From NCBI GenBank assembly GCA_016707285.1, contig JADJIA010000003.1, positions 186,001 to 250,000 of the forward strand: DNA of 64,000 nt, given 5' to 3'. The notes under the pieces were generated by a model. That model was not told where the DNA came from and searched no databases. It saw only the letters and a list, made by a program, of their open reading frames with translations. The stretch comes from Ignavibacteriales bacterium. Its GTDB lineage: Bacteria; Bacteroidota; Ignavibacteria; Ignavibacteriales; Ignavibacteriaceae. Both the position numbers and the translations under genes were made by a program. Every line of letters starts with the position of its first letter. Within the stretch, counting starts at the first letter, position 1. This document shows, one piece after another, positions 26,092-35,994 of the stretch.

Positions 26092-29000
26092 ATGGGTAAA
26101 TTTGTACATTTGCACAATCACACACATTATAGCTTACAAGATGCAGCCTGCACGGTAAAAACCCTGGTGAAGGCTGCTGTTGATCAGAATATGCATGCTG
26201 TTGCACTCACAGACCATGGTGTTCTTTATGGTATTCCTGAGTTTTATAAAACTGCCAGGAACGCAGGTATAAAACCAATCCTCGGGATGGAAGCTTACAT
26301 TACAATAGAGAATAAAAGCCGGTTTGACAAAGCCGCTGAAATTGATCCCATCTCAGGTAACCGCAAAAAAGTTTATCACCATCTTATACTTCTTGCAAAA
26401 AACAATCAGGGTTTTAAGAATCTGATTAAACTTTCGTCCAGGGGTTTTCTTGAGGGATATTATTATAAACCCCGAATTGATCTGGAGTTATTGCGTGAGT
26501 ATTCGGAGGGGTTGATATGTACATCTGCTTGCATTGGTGGTGTGGTTTCTGTTTATCTCAGACAAAGAAATTATGCAAAAGCCAGGGAAGTGGCGATGCA
26601 GTATCAGGAAATTTTTGGTGATGATTTTTATCTTGAAATCCAGGACCATAAAATGGCAGACGACCGGTTTATTCTTGAAGGAATGCCAAAACTGTCAAAA
26701 GAACTTGGGATCAAATTAGTTGCGACAAACGACTGTCATTACATCAAACAAGAAGATGCAATTGCCCATAATGTATTGTTAAAACTCTCGGAAAAAGGGG
26801 GGGATGGTGATTATCGAAATTTAAGATACGGCACCGATCAGATTTACTTTAAATCGCAAGAGGAGATGCTTGATCTATTTAAAGAACATCCCGATTCGAT
26901 TACAAATACACTTGAAATCGCTGACAAATGTAATGTCTCGCTTGACAGCAAAGAATATTTTTTCCCCAAGTTCCCCATTCCTGAAGAATCACCCGATCGG
27001 ACATTAGATGGTTATTTTGAATATTTGTCGAGGCAAAAATTTGACGAGATATTTCCGGGAGAAAAATCCACTGAATTAAAAGAGCGATTTGAATACGAGC
27101 TAAAAACGATCAAATCGATGGGTTTTGCCGGGTATTTCCTTATAGTTCAGGATTTTATCAGCGCAGCCAAACAAATGGGGGTTGCTGTGGGACCGGGAAG
27201 AGGTTCTGCCGCAGGGTCACTCATTGCTTTTGTGCTCGGGATTACCAAAATTAATCCTCTCGACTATGATCTTCTTTTTGAGCGTTTTTTAAATCCCGCC
27301 AGAAAATCGATGCCCGATATTGATGTTGATTTTGCTGATGAAAAAAGAGGGGCAGTGATTGATTATGTAAAGCGGAAATACGGGTCGGAGTCGGTCTCAC
27401 AGATCATCACATTTTCCACACTTGCTTCAAAAGCTGCGATAAAGGATGTGGGCAGGGTTGTTGGAGTACCGCTTCAGGAAGTAAACAGAATCACCAAGTT
27501 TATCCCATCAATTTTTGGGAAAGTTTACAGTATCGAGAAGGCACTTGAAGAAGTGCCGGAATTGCGTGAGTATCAGAAGCCGGCAGACCCAAGGGTGGCT
27601 GAGATGTTTAAATATGCAAAAACCCTTGAGGGGATGAACCGTAACTCATCAAAACATGCTGCGGGAGTTGTGATTGCTCCCGGTGATGTTAGTGATTATG
27701 TTCCGCTGGCTGTGGTTGACACTTCAACTATGGAGGTTGTATCGCAATATAATATGAAAGAGCTTGAGGCAGCAGGTCTGTTAAAAATGGACTTTCTTGG
27801 CTTGCGGACTCTTTCTATTATTGAAGACACACTTGCGATGGTTAAAACTACAAGGCCCAAAGAAGAATGGGTAGAAGACATTGATGCCATCCCGTTTGAC
27901 GATCCTGCAACATATGACATTTTTTCAGATGGTAACACAACCGGGATATTTCAGTTTGAGTCCGTTCCTATGAGGAAACACCTCAAGCGGTTGAAACCAC
28001 ATTCAGTAAAAGATCTTGCGGCGATGAATGCGCTTTACCGTCCGGGACCAATGGAATTCATCGATGACTTCATCGACAGGAAGTATGGTCGGCAACAAGT
28101 CACCTATCTTCATCCCAAACTTGAACCCATCCTAAAAGAGACTTACGGCATTATTGTATATCAGGAGCAGGTAATCAGAATAGCGAATCAGTTGGCGGGT
28201 TTATCACTTGCTGATGCGGATTTGCTTCGCAGGGCAATGGGTAAAAAAGATGTTGAGGGGATGAAAAAACAGAGGGAGATATTTGTAAGTGCGGCACTGG
28301 CGCACGATATCCCGGAAAAAACCGGAGGTGAGATTTTTGACCTTATCGATAAGTTTGCAAACTATGGTTTTAATAAAAGTCACGCCGTTGCCTACTCATA
28401 CCTGGCATACCAAACTGCTTATCTGAAAGCACATTTCACAGAGGAATTTCTTGCTGCCAACATGACGCACGAGTTTGGCAGACAGGAAAAAGTAACTCTT
28501 TTCCTCGAAAATTGCAGGAAGCTTGCTATTGAGGTATTATCACCTGATGTTAACATGCCGGGCAAGTTTTTTACGGTAAAGGCGAAAAAAATTAGATTTG
28601 GGCTCACAGCGATCAAAAATGTGGGGGAAACGGCAGTTGACAGTATTATCGAAGCCCGAAAAAAACTTGGAAGAGATTTTAAGAGTGTATTTGAATTTGC
28701 ATCTCTTGTTGATTTGCGTTTGGTGAACAAAAGAGCAATGGAGGGGCTTGTAATGGCAGGGGCGTTTGATTCAATCAATTCCAACAGAAGAGCGATTTTT
28801 GAAACGATTCCCGACATTATCTCATTTGGACAGAATGTGAGAGAATTAAATGATGACGATTCTGCAAGTCTTTTTGGGGCTGAGGTACTACAGGAAACGA
28901 TTATTGAACCACAACTTCCGCAAATAGATGACTGGAATGATGATGAAAGGTTCAGGAATGAATTGATTGTTACCGGATTTTATATCTCAAATCATCCGAT

Positions 29001-29580
29001 GGAGGCCTACGAGCTTGAGGAGAGAGCGTTTTCATTCACTTCATCTGTGGATAATTATGAGACCATCGACCAAAAATTAGTTGGTGTTTGTGGGGTGATC
29101 AACGAGTTGGAGACAAAAATTGGCGGAAATGGTCATGTATTTGCAACATTTACTGTGAATGGATTTAACGGCATGTTCGAGTGTACCATGTGGGCAAAAG
29201 CTTATGAGAGACATATCAACATGATTACTGATGGTGCGGTATTATATTTAACAGGAAAAGCAGAACTTAATGGAGATTCAGTGAAAATACTTGTAGAATC
29301 TGCCATGCCGATTGATCAGATTGCTGAAAAATTCACCAAAAGAATCAAGATTACACTTGATCCGCGAAAAATGACACTCGAAGATCTGGTAAAAATTTAT
29401 GAACTCTCTGAAAATAATCCGGGAAATGTTGAAATATTTTTTGAATATTTGCAGGATACAGATGCGGGGATTAAACCAAGGATTTTCAGGAGTACCATGA
29501 TAAAAATGAAAATAAACCGTGAGTTGTTGGGCAGAATTGGCGAAATTGTGGGTGTGGATAATATTGTAATCGACAGATAA
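26092..29580 (+). CDS. dnaE: DNA polymerase III subunit alpha
   Basis: Replicative polymerase. 1,162 residues, normal for DnaE. An N-terminal PHP domain begins with HLHNHTHYSLQDA and keeps most metal-site histidines (ALTDHG, ATNDCHYI). The polymerase core has GPGRGSAAGSLIAF, the catalytic aspartates in PDIDVDF (Asp409 and Asp411), and RPGPMEFIDDFI. A helix-hairpin-helix part and an OB fold (VCGVINELETK) lie toward the C terminus. No frameshift over 3.5 kb. A short leader with no clear promoter precedes it. Confidence 0.98.
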   Translation: MGKFVHLHNHTHYSLQDAACTVKTLVKAAVDQNMHAVALTDHGVLYGIPEFYKTARNAGIKPILGMEAYITIENKSRFDKAAEIDPISGNRKKVYHHLILLAKNNQGFKNLIKLSSRGFLEGYYYKPRIDLELLREYSEGLICTSACIGGVVSVYLRQRNYAKAREVAMQYQEIFGDDFYLEIQDHKMADDRFILEGMPKLSKELGIKLVATNDCHYIKQEDAIAHNVLLKLSEKGGDGDYRNLRYGTDQIYFKSQEEMLDLFKEHPDSITNTLEIADKCNVSLDSKEYFFPKFPIPEESPDRTLDGYFEYLSRQKFDEIFPGEKSTELKERFEYELKTIKSMGFAGYFLIVQDFISAAKQMGVAVGPGRGSAAGSLIAFVLGITKINPLDYDLLFERFLNPARKSMPDIDVDFADEKRGAVIDYVKRKYGSESVSQIITFSTLASKAAIKDVGRVVGVPLQEVNRITKFIPSIFGKVYSIEKALEEVPELREYQKPADPRVAEMFKYAKTLEGMNRNSSKHAAGVVIAPGDVSDYVPLAVVDTSTMEVVSQYNMKELEAAGLLKMDFLGLRTLSIIEDTLAMVKTTRPKEEWVEDIDAIPFDDPATYDIFSDGNTTGIFQFESVPMRKHLKRLKPHSVKDLAAMNALYRPGPMEFIDDFIDRKYGRQQVTYLHPKLEPILKETYGIIVYQEQVIRIANQLAGLSLADADLLRRAMGKKDVEGMKKQREIFVSAALAHDIPEKTGGEIFDLIDKFANYGFNKSHAVAYSYLAYQTAYLKAHFTEEFLAANMTHEFGRQEKVTLFLENCRKLAIEVLSPDVNMPGKFFTVKAKKIRFGLTAIKNVGETAVDSIIEARKKLGRDFKSVFEFASLVDLRLVNKRAMEGLVMAGAFDSINSNRRAIFETIPDIISFGQNVRELNDDDSASLFGAEVLQETIIEPQLPQIDDWNDDERFRNELIVTGFYISNHPMEAYELEERAFSFTSSVDNYETIDQKLVGVCGVINELETKIGGNGHVFATFTVNGFNGMFECTMWAKAYERHINMITDGAVLYLTGKAELNGDSVKILVESAMPIDQIAEKFTKRIKITLDPRKMTLEDLVKIYELSENNPGNVEIFFEYLQDTDAGIKPRIFRSTMIKMKINRELLGRIGEIVGVDNIVIDR

Positions 29581-29679
29581 ACGACCATGTGGACATCCAT
29601 TAATAGCTTTAAGATATAAAACTAATTTTGTATTATTGCAACTCTACTTTTAACAAAATCTACAATAAAGGTTACATCT

Positions 29680-30504
29680 ATGAGTAATGGTTCCAAAGCA
29701 AAGTATTATGCGCTGATTCTTGGGGCTTCATCAGGATTTGGTGCGGCAACAGCTATAAAACTTGCTGAAGACGGATATAATATAATCGGAGTTCATCTTG
29801 ACAGGGCGGTCAATATGCCTCTGGTTAACACGATAATTGAGAAAATCGAAGGGTTTGGGGTAGAAGCCAAATTTTTCAATATGAACGCTGCAGATGAAAA
29901 AAAACGGAAAGAGATCATAGATAGTCTGCTAAGTGAAGAGTCTCAACCAAAAATTAAAGTAGTAATGCACTCACTTGCATTTGGCACCCTTCTTCCATTT
30001 ATACCAATAGCTGATGATAAATGTATGAGCAAAGCTCAGATGGAGATGACTCTTGATGTAATGGCGCATTCTATTGTCTATTGGGTTCAGGATCTGTTCC
30101 AATCAGGATTATTGGCAAAAGGTGGCAGGATATTTGGAATGACAAGTTCCGGTGGTCACTCAATAATTCCATCATATGGAGCAGTATCAGCCGCGAAGGC
30201 TGCTTTGGAATCTCACATCCGGCAGTTGGCAAGCGAACTTGGAAAATTTGGAATTACCGCCAATGCGATAATGGCGGGTGTTACAGATACCCCCGCGTTA
30301 CGAAAAATTCCGGGAAGTGTACCGATGCTTGAAGTGGCAAGAAGGAAAAACCCGGGATTCAGACTTACCGTCCCTGAGGATGTTGCGAGAGTGATAGCAC
30401 TTCTTTGTAAAGAAGATGCCGGATGGGTAAGTGGTGGTGTGATAAATGTTGATGGTGGAGAAGACATTGTAAGTTATGTAGGACAAAACAGCGAAACTAT
30501 TTAA
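29680..30504 (+). CDS. enoyl-ACP reductase-like SDR (FabI/FabL type)
   Basis: 274-residue short-chain dehydrogenase fold that probably reduces enoyl-ACP in fatty acid elongation. The N-terminal ILGASSGFGAATA binds the dinucleotide. The catalytic residues are spaced Y-x6-K (SYGAVSAAKAALE), diagnostic of FabI/FabL enoyl reductases rather than the Y-x3-K of ordinary SDRs. GVTDTPALRKIPG and the C-terminal VSGGVINVDGGEDI also match. The glycine pattern is closer to FabL-like enzymes than to FabI. trxA follows after 15 bp. Confidence 0.85.
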   Translation: MSNGSKAKYYALILGASSGFGAATAIKLAEDGYNIIGVHLDRAVNMPLVNTIIEKIEGFGVEAKFFNMNAADEKKRKEIIDSLLSEESQPKIKVVMHSLAFGTLLPFIPIADDKCMSKAQMEMTLDVMAHSIVYWVQDLFQSGLLAKGGRIFGMTSSGGHSIIPSYGAVSAAKAALESHIRQLASELGKFGITANAIMAGVTDTPALRKIPGSVPMLEVARRKNPGFRLTVPEDVARVIALLCKEDAGWVSGGVINVDGGEDIVSYVGQNSETI

Positions 30505-30519
30505 ACCAGAAGGAATAAA

Positions 30520-30840
30520 ATGAAACCTGTAACAATAACAGATCAAAATTTTACAGAAGAAGTAACCAACTCCAATTTACCCGTGCTTATCGATTTTTGG
30601 GCAGTTTGGTGTGGACCTTGCCGTGCGATAGCTCCAATAGTTGAACAGCTTGCCGGTGAATATGACGGAAAAGTAAAAATTGGAAAACTTGATGTTGATG
30701 AAAATCCGGAGACAGCAGTTAAATTTGGAGTAAGAAGTATTCCGACTCTTCTGCTTTTTAAAAACGGTCAGGTAGTGGATACAATTATAGGCGCAGTTCA
30801 GAAACAAGTGATAGTACAAAAAATAACCCCGTACATCTAA
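30520..30840 (+). CDS. trxA: thioredoxin
   Basis: Cytoplasmic disulfide reductant. 106 residues with the active site WCGPC (Cys31 and Cys34), the buried acid in LIDFWA, and the cis-proline segment RSIPTLLLF. AAGGAAT precedes the ATG. It probably shares a transcript with the reductase upstream. Confidence 0.97.
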   Translation: MKPVTITDQNFTEEVTNSNLPVLIDFWAVWCGPCRAIAPIVEQLAGEYDGKVKIGKLDVDENPETAVKFGVRSIPTLLLFKNGQVVDTIIGAVQKQVIVQKITPYI

Positions 30841-31105
30841 TTACCTTTCAATAACAGTAAAATATTCGTATTTCGCAGTTGAGCAACAAGAAAAACAAAA
30901 AAATATTAAATTTTTGTTAAATTTTTGAATTTAGTTGTTGTTTGAAATAGAATTATTAAATAATTTCCATGTCTCTAAAATTAGTTTTTTGCTGATTTAG
31001 AGTGGAACCAAAAAGGATAAATACACAGGTTATTAAAAAATGGCCATAATTGGTGGAAAACAGTGATGATTTGTACAAAAAAAAAGTGCTTTTCATTAAA
31101 TTTTC
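30841..31105. other. AT-rich intergenic region upstream of the surface operon
   Basis: No coding frame is convincing. A hairpin CTCTAAA/TTTAGAG lies at 30973-31002 without a T run, so I see no clear terminator for trxA. The only clear signal is the promoter just after this stretch. Confidence 0.5.
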
Positions 31106-31134
31106 TTGACATTGTGGTAAAAAGTGAGTAATAT
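31106..31134 (+). promoter_or_regulatory. near-consensus sigma-70 promoter
   Basis: TTGACA at 31106-31111, 17-bp spacer, TAATAT at 31129-31134. Transcription would begin near 31141, leaving a leader of about 70 nt before the ATG at 31210, which has an AGGAG site. It is the strongest promoter I can see and drives the surface-protein operon. The form is the ordinary sigma-70 type, not the Bacteroidetes -33/-7 type. Confidence 0.75.
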
Positions 31135-31209
31135 AGAGTTAATATTTTATGTTTTTCGCTTAATTTTCTAAATAACAATCCAAAACCAATCAATAAATAG
31201 GAGTATCCT

Positions 31210-33015
31210 ATGCTTAAAAGAACACTCTTTTTGCTTGCCAGCGTTACCTTGGTAATGTCTCTTCAAGCCCAAGATAAGAGAGAATTAGGTAAAAAAGCTC
31301 CGGTTAAAATCGAACCTGTAACTGAAACAACAGTTGCACTTCCATTAACCGGCGGCGTACCTACATACGGTCCATCTGCACTCACATGGGTAGCTGCAGA
31401 CACAATGGGTAACTGCTATGGCCCAGCCATCGGCGCGTTAAATCCGATGGCTTTTGATCCCTGGACAAACGCTGTTATGCTGTTCCACAGAGGTAAAGCA
31501 AGTTACGGAACAACCGGTCAGGTTTTCTATAACTACTCAACCGATGATGGTGCTACATGGACAAGAGTTACACCACCGGTCAATGGTAGTGTTGCACAGG
31601 CTGCAAGATATCCTTCTATGACTTTCAACAACCCAACCAAAGGCAGTGCCCTTACTTCAAGCTTGCTTGGATTTGCATGGCCTGAACTCGTTGGCGGTGC
31701 ATTTGGTGGAGTTGGCGCAGGTGCTGATGAATCAATCGGTGCAGGAAGCACAGTAGCCGTTATTGATGCAGGTGTTGCACCTCGTCTTTATTCTTCACAG
31801 GTTCCGGTATTTGCCAGCGATAATACCAATTTAATTGTATGGGCATCAGACAACGCTGGTGATGCATCACTTAAACTTTGGAAAACCACTGATTTTCAAG
31901 CAATTGACAGCTTAACCCCTCCACAATGGGAAAGTGCTGCCTTTGAAGATGGTGGAAGCATTACAATGGGCGGTGCCGCTAATAATGGTGTCCTCTATTA
32001 TGGTGTTTTGGGAACATTCCCAATCCAGACTCCAATTGCATCAGGTTGGACCCCAGGTTACTCAAAATCAACAGACAACGGTGCTACATGGTCAACTTTT
32101 AATGCAGTAGATTTCAGAAACATTCCTGCTCTTGCAAAATACGACAGACTTTATGATTATGTAAAGTTTGACGGATTTGTTTCATATCAGGGTGACATCA
32201 ATGTTGATGCTGCCGGTTATGTACATATCGTTACCCAGGTTACAGACACTACCAGTACTGAAGGTGGCGTTAATGCTGTAGTTGAAATTTTTGAAACAGC
32301 TAATGGCTGGGATGGTAAAGTTATCTATGAAGGAATTGGCGACAGCTCCTATACAAAACTTGATGGTCCTGCTTTAGGTCAAATGGGTCCTAACAGCTAC
32401 CTCGCTTTTGACAAAGACAAAAGTGTTATGGTTGTAACCTGGAATATGCCACGTTCACTTACCGACAGCTTGGTTGATGTTTATGCATCATACAGAAGTG
32501 TAGCCGGTGGCGAATGGTCAGCTCCTGTAAATCTTACAGATACTGAAGGTATGAATGAAAATTCACACCACATGGCTCCTTATATCCGTACAAACCTTAA
32601 TGGTTCATACACTGCCTATGTATTCTATCAGTACCCTGCTGGATACACAGGTTACTTCCCTAACGGTGAAGCACTTGATACACAGCCATCCGTAATCTAT
32701 GCTGGTGGTTATACATTCACTGCAACAGGTGTTGAAGATGAAGTTGCTCCGACTGGATTTGTTCTTTCACAGAACTACCCAAATCCATTCAACCCAACAA
32801 CCTCAATCAACTTCACAGTTGCTCAGAGATCTAATGTAACACTTAAAGTGTATGACATGCTCGGAAGAGAAGTTGCATCATTGGTTAACGAAGTAAAAGA
32901 TCAGGGTTCATACAATGTGAACTTTGACGCTGCAAAACTTGCTTCAGGAACCTATGTTTACAAACTTACCGCCGGTAATTTTGTTGAAACCAAAAAAATG
33001 GTTCTCCTCAAGTAA
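31210..33015 (+). CDS. T9SS-secreted BNR/Asp-box protein
   Basis: 601 residues. A signal peptide ends near SLQAQ (residue 21). Asp-box motifs of sialidase-like beta-propellers are visible (STDDGATWT, about residue 113, and STDNGATWS, about 289), so the body is probably a propeller. No sialidase arginine triad is recognised, so an enzymatic role is not claimed. The C-terminal 85 residues are a T9SS sorting domain (SQNYPNPFNPTTSINF, VYDMLGREVASL, SGTYVYKL, KKMVLLK). First gene behind the strong promoter; likely abundant on the surface. Confidence 0.88.
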   Translation: MLKRTLFLLASVTLVMSLQAQDKRELGKKAPVKIEPVTETTVALPLTGGVPTYGPSALTWVAADTMGNCYGPAIGALNPMAFDPWTNAVMLFHRGKASYGTTGQVFYNYSTDDGATWTRVTPPVNGSVAQAARYPSMTFNNPTKGSALTSSLLGFAWPELVGGAFGGVGAGADESIGAGSTVAVIDAGVAPRLYSSQVPVFASDNTNLIVWASDNAGDASLKLWKTTDFQAIDSLTPPQWESAAFEDGGSITMGGAANNGVLYYGVLGTFPIQTPIASGWTPGYSKSTDNGATWSTFNAVDFRNIPALAKYDRLYDYVKFDGFVSYQGDINVDAAGYVHIVTQVTDTTSTEGGVNAVVEIFETANGWDGKVIYEGIGDSSYTKLDGPALGQMGPNSYLAFDKDKSVMVVTWNMPRSLTDSLVDVYASYRSVAGGEWSAPVNLTDTEGMNENSHHMAPYIRTNLNGSYTAYVFYQYPAGYTGYFPNGEALDTQPSVIYAGGYTFTATGVEDEVAPTGFVLSQNYPNPFNPTTSINFTVAQRSNVTLKVYDMLGREVASLVNEVKDQGSYNVNFDAAKLASGTYVYKLTAGNFVETKKMVLLK

Positions 33016-33050
33016 TTACTGACCGAGGTCATTCAAGTAATGAAGTATTA

Positions 33051-33080
33051 GGTGAACCCTGCTGAGAAGTGGGGTTCGCC
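33051..33080 (+). other. intercistronic hairpin
   Basis: GGTGAACCC/GGGTTCGCC stem (9 bp with one G-T pair) around a 12-nt loop, not followed by a T run. It may stabilise the upstream mRNA or partly reduce read-through to the receptor gene. Confidence 0.45.
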
Positions 33081-33150
33081 GTTTAAATAAACAACAAAGC
33101 TGCACAATTTTTTGCAAATCACATCATCCAACATCTTTGGAGGAGTAGGG

Positions 33151-34062
33151 ATGAAGATTTTGAGAGAGCTCTTAACCGGACTTCTATTCGTAACAATCTT
33201 AACGGTTTCCGGCTCGGCACAGTCCGGTGTCGGTAAACTCACCGGTAAGGTTGTAGATTCGAAATCAAGAGAAGCCATAATCGGAGCAAACGTTAAAATT
33301 ATTGGTACCAAACTCGGTGCTGCCTCGGACGCAAATGGTCTGTATTTTGTACTTAACATTAGCCCCGGCACATACGATGTCGAAGTATCTTATGTAGGAT
33401 ACGGCACAAAAGTATTCCAAGGAATAAGAATTGTAGCCGGTATAACTGAAGAACTTAATGTCGAACTTGCATCAGGTGTTACACTTGATGAAGTTGTAAT
33501 TGTTGATAAAAAATTCTTTGAAGAAAAGTCAACAAACACAACAAAAGTTTACGACGCTGAAGAAATTCAGAAGCTCCCTGTAAAGGGTGTTGAGAACATA
33601 GCCGGTCTAAACGCCGGTGTGGTGGTAACCGAAGGCTCCGGTGGAGCATCAGGTAATGCTACACTTAACGTCAGAGGCGGTAGAGGCGGAGAAGTTCTCT
33701 ATATCGTTGACGGTGTTCCTCAGAACGATCTTTACTCGGGTGCAAACTATTCACAAGTAAGTAACGCGGCTATCGAACAGATATCCTTCCAGATAGGCGG
33801 CTATGAAGCCAAATATGGACAGGCACAGTCCGGTATCGTGAATGTTACAACAAAGTCGGGTAATCCATTTTACACATTTTTTGCTGATGTTCTTACATCA
33901 TCATTTACTGATAAATATGGCTATAACCTGTACACTGCCACCCTTGGTGGACCTTACCTCCCCGGTAATGGTGACCACACATTTTCCTCTCTGCTGAGAG
34001 GGGCTGGTTCCTCGACCAGGATCCAAGTGCAATCACTCTTGAGGTTCCATCTGTTGGTTTAG
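33151..34062 (+). CDS. TonB-dependent receptor-like protein, 5' part (frameshifted)
   Basis: Outer-membrane receptor. The ATG at 33151 follows GGAGGAG and starts a signal peptide ending GSAQSG. Next is a CarboxypepD-regulatory-like domain (LTGKVVDSKSREAIIGANV, about residues 28-110), then the plug (EIQKLPVKGVENIAGLNAG, TLNVRGGRGGEVLYIVDGV). The frame leaves the family at GDHTF and ends at 34062. One extra T in the T4 run at 33982-33985 restores FFLSAERGWFLDQDPS and joins the following frame; the whole would be 942 residues. Confidence 0.85.
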   Translation: MKILRELLTGLLFVTILTVSGSAQSGVGKLTGKVVDSKSREAIIGANVKIIGTKLGAASDANGLYFVLNISPGTYDVEVSYVGYGTKVFQGIRIVAGITEELNVELASGVTLDEVVIVDKKFFEEKSTNTTKVYDAEEIQKLPVKGVENIAGLNAGVVVTEGSGGASGNATLNVRGGRGGEVLYIVDGVPQNDLYSGANYSQVSNAAIEQISFQIGGYEAKYGQAQSGIVNVTTKSGNPFYTFFADVLTSSFTDKYGYNLYTATLGGPYLPGNGDHTFSSLLRGAGSSTRIQVQSLLRFHLLV

Positions 34063-35978
34063 ATTCAGACACCCGTCCAAATTCGGCGGCAAGTGTTTGG
34101 AGATTCACCGGTAGATCAACTCACAGACTGGGTGAGAGCTGGGTTTTCCGTGTTGGCGCAAACATTAACTTTAGAGAGTTTAATGCTTATACACATTCTT
34201 ATATAAAACAGAATGCTGCACATAACCCGCTTGTTAAGAGAGAAAACTACTCTCTTTCAGCCCGTTTATCGCAGAATGTAAGCAAAAATGCTTTCTGGAA
34301 TCTTAATGTTGGCTACAAGCTTTACAATAACGAACAAGGCGATGGTGTCTGGTTTGATAATGTTGAAGCTTACGGCGACAGTATTGCAAACGCTGCAATC
34401 GGAGTTACTCTTCCATATAATGGTGGAAGAATCAACTTTGATGAGTATGGTATTTTCTCCGGTTACGGTAGAGTAAACAACGGTTATTTCTTGAATAATA
34501 CAACTGCATTAACCGCTGATTTCGATTTTACCGCACAAATGGGAAATCACCTTCTCGAAGCTGGTGGTGGATTTAACTATTCCACAATTCGTCTTTATTC
34601 AATCGGACCTATTGGTTTGGCATCTGATAACTTAAAAGGTCTTCCCATCGAGGAAAGATACAAGAGACTTCAGCCAACAGCAATCGGGTATGATTATACA
34701 GGCAAAACAAAAACCAGCAAAGGCGATGTAAACGAACCAAAACTTCCAATGTTGGCTTATGCTTACATTCAGGATAGATTTGAGCTTTCAGACATGGTGC
34801 TGAATATTGGTGTAAGATTTGACTATTTTGACACCAAAGCAGACATCCTGAGAGATCCTCTTTATCCTTATATTTTTGGTGATCCAAATGCTTTTGACGC
34901 TCCTGACTTTACAAAGAAAGAAGCCGAAATCTACATTTCACCAAGAATTGGTTTAGGTTTCCCTGTTACTGCCAATACAGTTTTCCATGCTCAGTATGGA
35001 AGATTTATCCAGCAACCTTCACTTGATCAGATTTATACAACAATGATAGATCTCAGTTCACTCGTAACTGATAACAATCTTGGTGTTAACAATGGTCATG
35101 TTGAAAGCGAAATTACAACACAGTATGAAATTGGTTTCCGTCATGTAGTTAGCGATATGGCTGCAGTAAATCTTACTGCATTCTATAAAAACACTGAAGG
35201 ACTTGTTAACTCAGCTACAGTATTTTTCAGAAGATCTGAAGGTGGCGAACTTTTAAGATATATTACCCCGACAAATACAGACTTTGGAACTATCAAAGGT
35301 CTTGCATTATCGTTGGATATATCGAGAATCAGCTATTTCTCATTTTCAATGAACTATACTTATTCAATTGCTGAAGGAACAGGATCCTCAACAGGTTCAT
35401 CGTTTACAGCTGCATTCAGAAATGTTAATGGCGAAATTCCCAAGGTAATTGCTCCGCTCGATTTCGATCAGAGACATACCGGTGTTATCAATGTCGATTT
35501 CTTTGTACCACAAGGACAGCTTGGTTTCCTCGAGAATCTCTCGGCTAACCTTCTTCTTAGATTCAACAGTGGCAGACCTTATACTCCACTCGAATCACAG
35601 AACCTTTTAGTTGGTACATCAAACTATGGAAACACGAAAGGTTATGTTAACTCAGCTTACGGACCCGGAAATTTCAGAGTAGATTTCAGACTTGAAAAAG
35701 CATTCAGGATCAGCAATTTCATTCTTACTCCATACCTTTGGGTAGAGAATTTGCTGGATTCAGACAATCCTGTAACAGTTTACCAGTCATCAGGCGATCC
35801 TTACACAACTGGTTGGATCACAACACTTGAAGGACAGAGAACTGCTGCATCGACACCAAACCCGGAGATCTACAAATCAGATTACCGTGCTTTTGAAAGA
35901 AATCCTGGAAACTTTGGAATACCAAGACTAATAAAACTTGGTTTCAAGGTTAACTTTACAAGTCAATCCGGTAAATAG
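33984..35978 (+). CDS. TonB-dependent receptor-like protein, 3' part (barrel)
   Basis: The frame runs open from 33984 to the stop at 35978; the earlier portion reads FLSAERGWFLDQDPSAIT and connects to the plug of the 5' part. It is a chain of amphipathic strands with aromatic girdle residues, as in a 22-strand barrel, for example FTAQMGNHLLEAGGGFNYS, YIQDRFELSDMVLNIGVRFD and ISPRIGLGFPVTANTVFHA. The C-terminal strand ends LIKLGFKVNFTSQSGK. Substrate unknown. The gene lies between two T9SS protein genes, so a surface nutrient-capture role is possible. Confidence 0.82.
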   Translation, partial: FLSAERGWFLDQDPSAITLEVPSVGLDSDTRPNSAASVWRFTGRSTHRLGESWVFRVGANINFREFNAYTHSYIKQNAAHNPLVKRENYSLSARLSQNVSKNAFWNLNVGYKLYNNEQGDGVWFDNVEAYGDSIANAAIGVTLPYNGGRINFDEYGIFSGYGRVNNGYFLNNTTALTADFDFTAQMGNHLLEAGGGFNYSTIRLYSIGPIGLASDNLKGLPIEERYKRLQPTAIGYDYTGKTKTSKGDVNEPKLPMLAYAYIQDRFELSDMVLNIGVRFDYFDTKADILRDPLYPYIFGDPNAFDAPDFTKKEAEIYISPRIGLGFPVTANTVFHAQYGRFIQQPSLDQIYTTMIDLSSLVTDNNLGVNNGHVESEITTQYEIGFRHVVSDMAAVNLTAFYKNTEGLVNSATVFFRRSEGGELLRYITPTNTDFGTIKGLALSLDISRISYFSFSMNYTYSIAEGTGSSTGSSFTAAFRNVNGEIPKVIAPLDFDQRHTGVINVDFFVPQGQLGFLENLSANLLLRFNSGRPYTPLESQNLLVGTSNYGNTKGYVNSAYGPGNFRVDFRLEKAFRISNFILTPYLWVENLLDSDNPVTVYQSSGDPYTTGWITTLEGQRTAASTPNPEIYKSDYRAFERNPGNFGIPRLIKLGFKVNFTSQSGK

Positions 35979-35994
35979 ATTGGGAACTTGGAAT

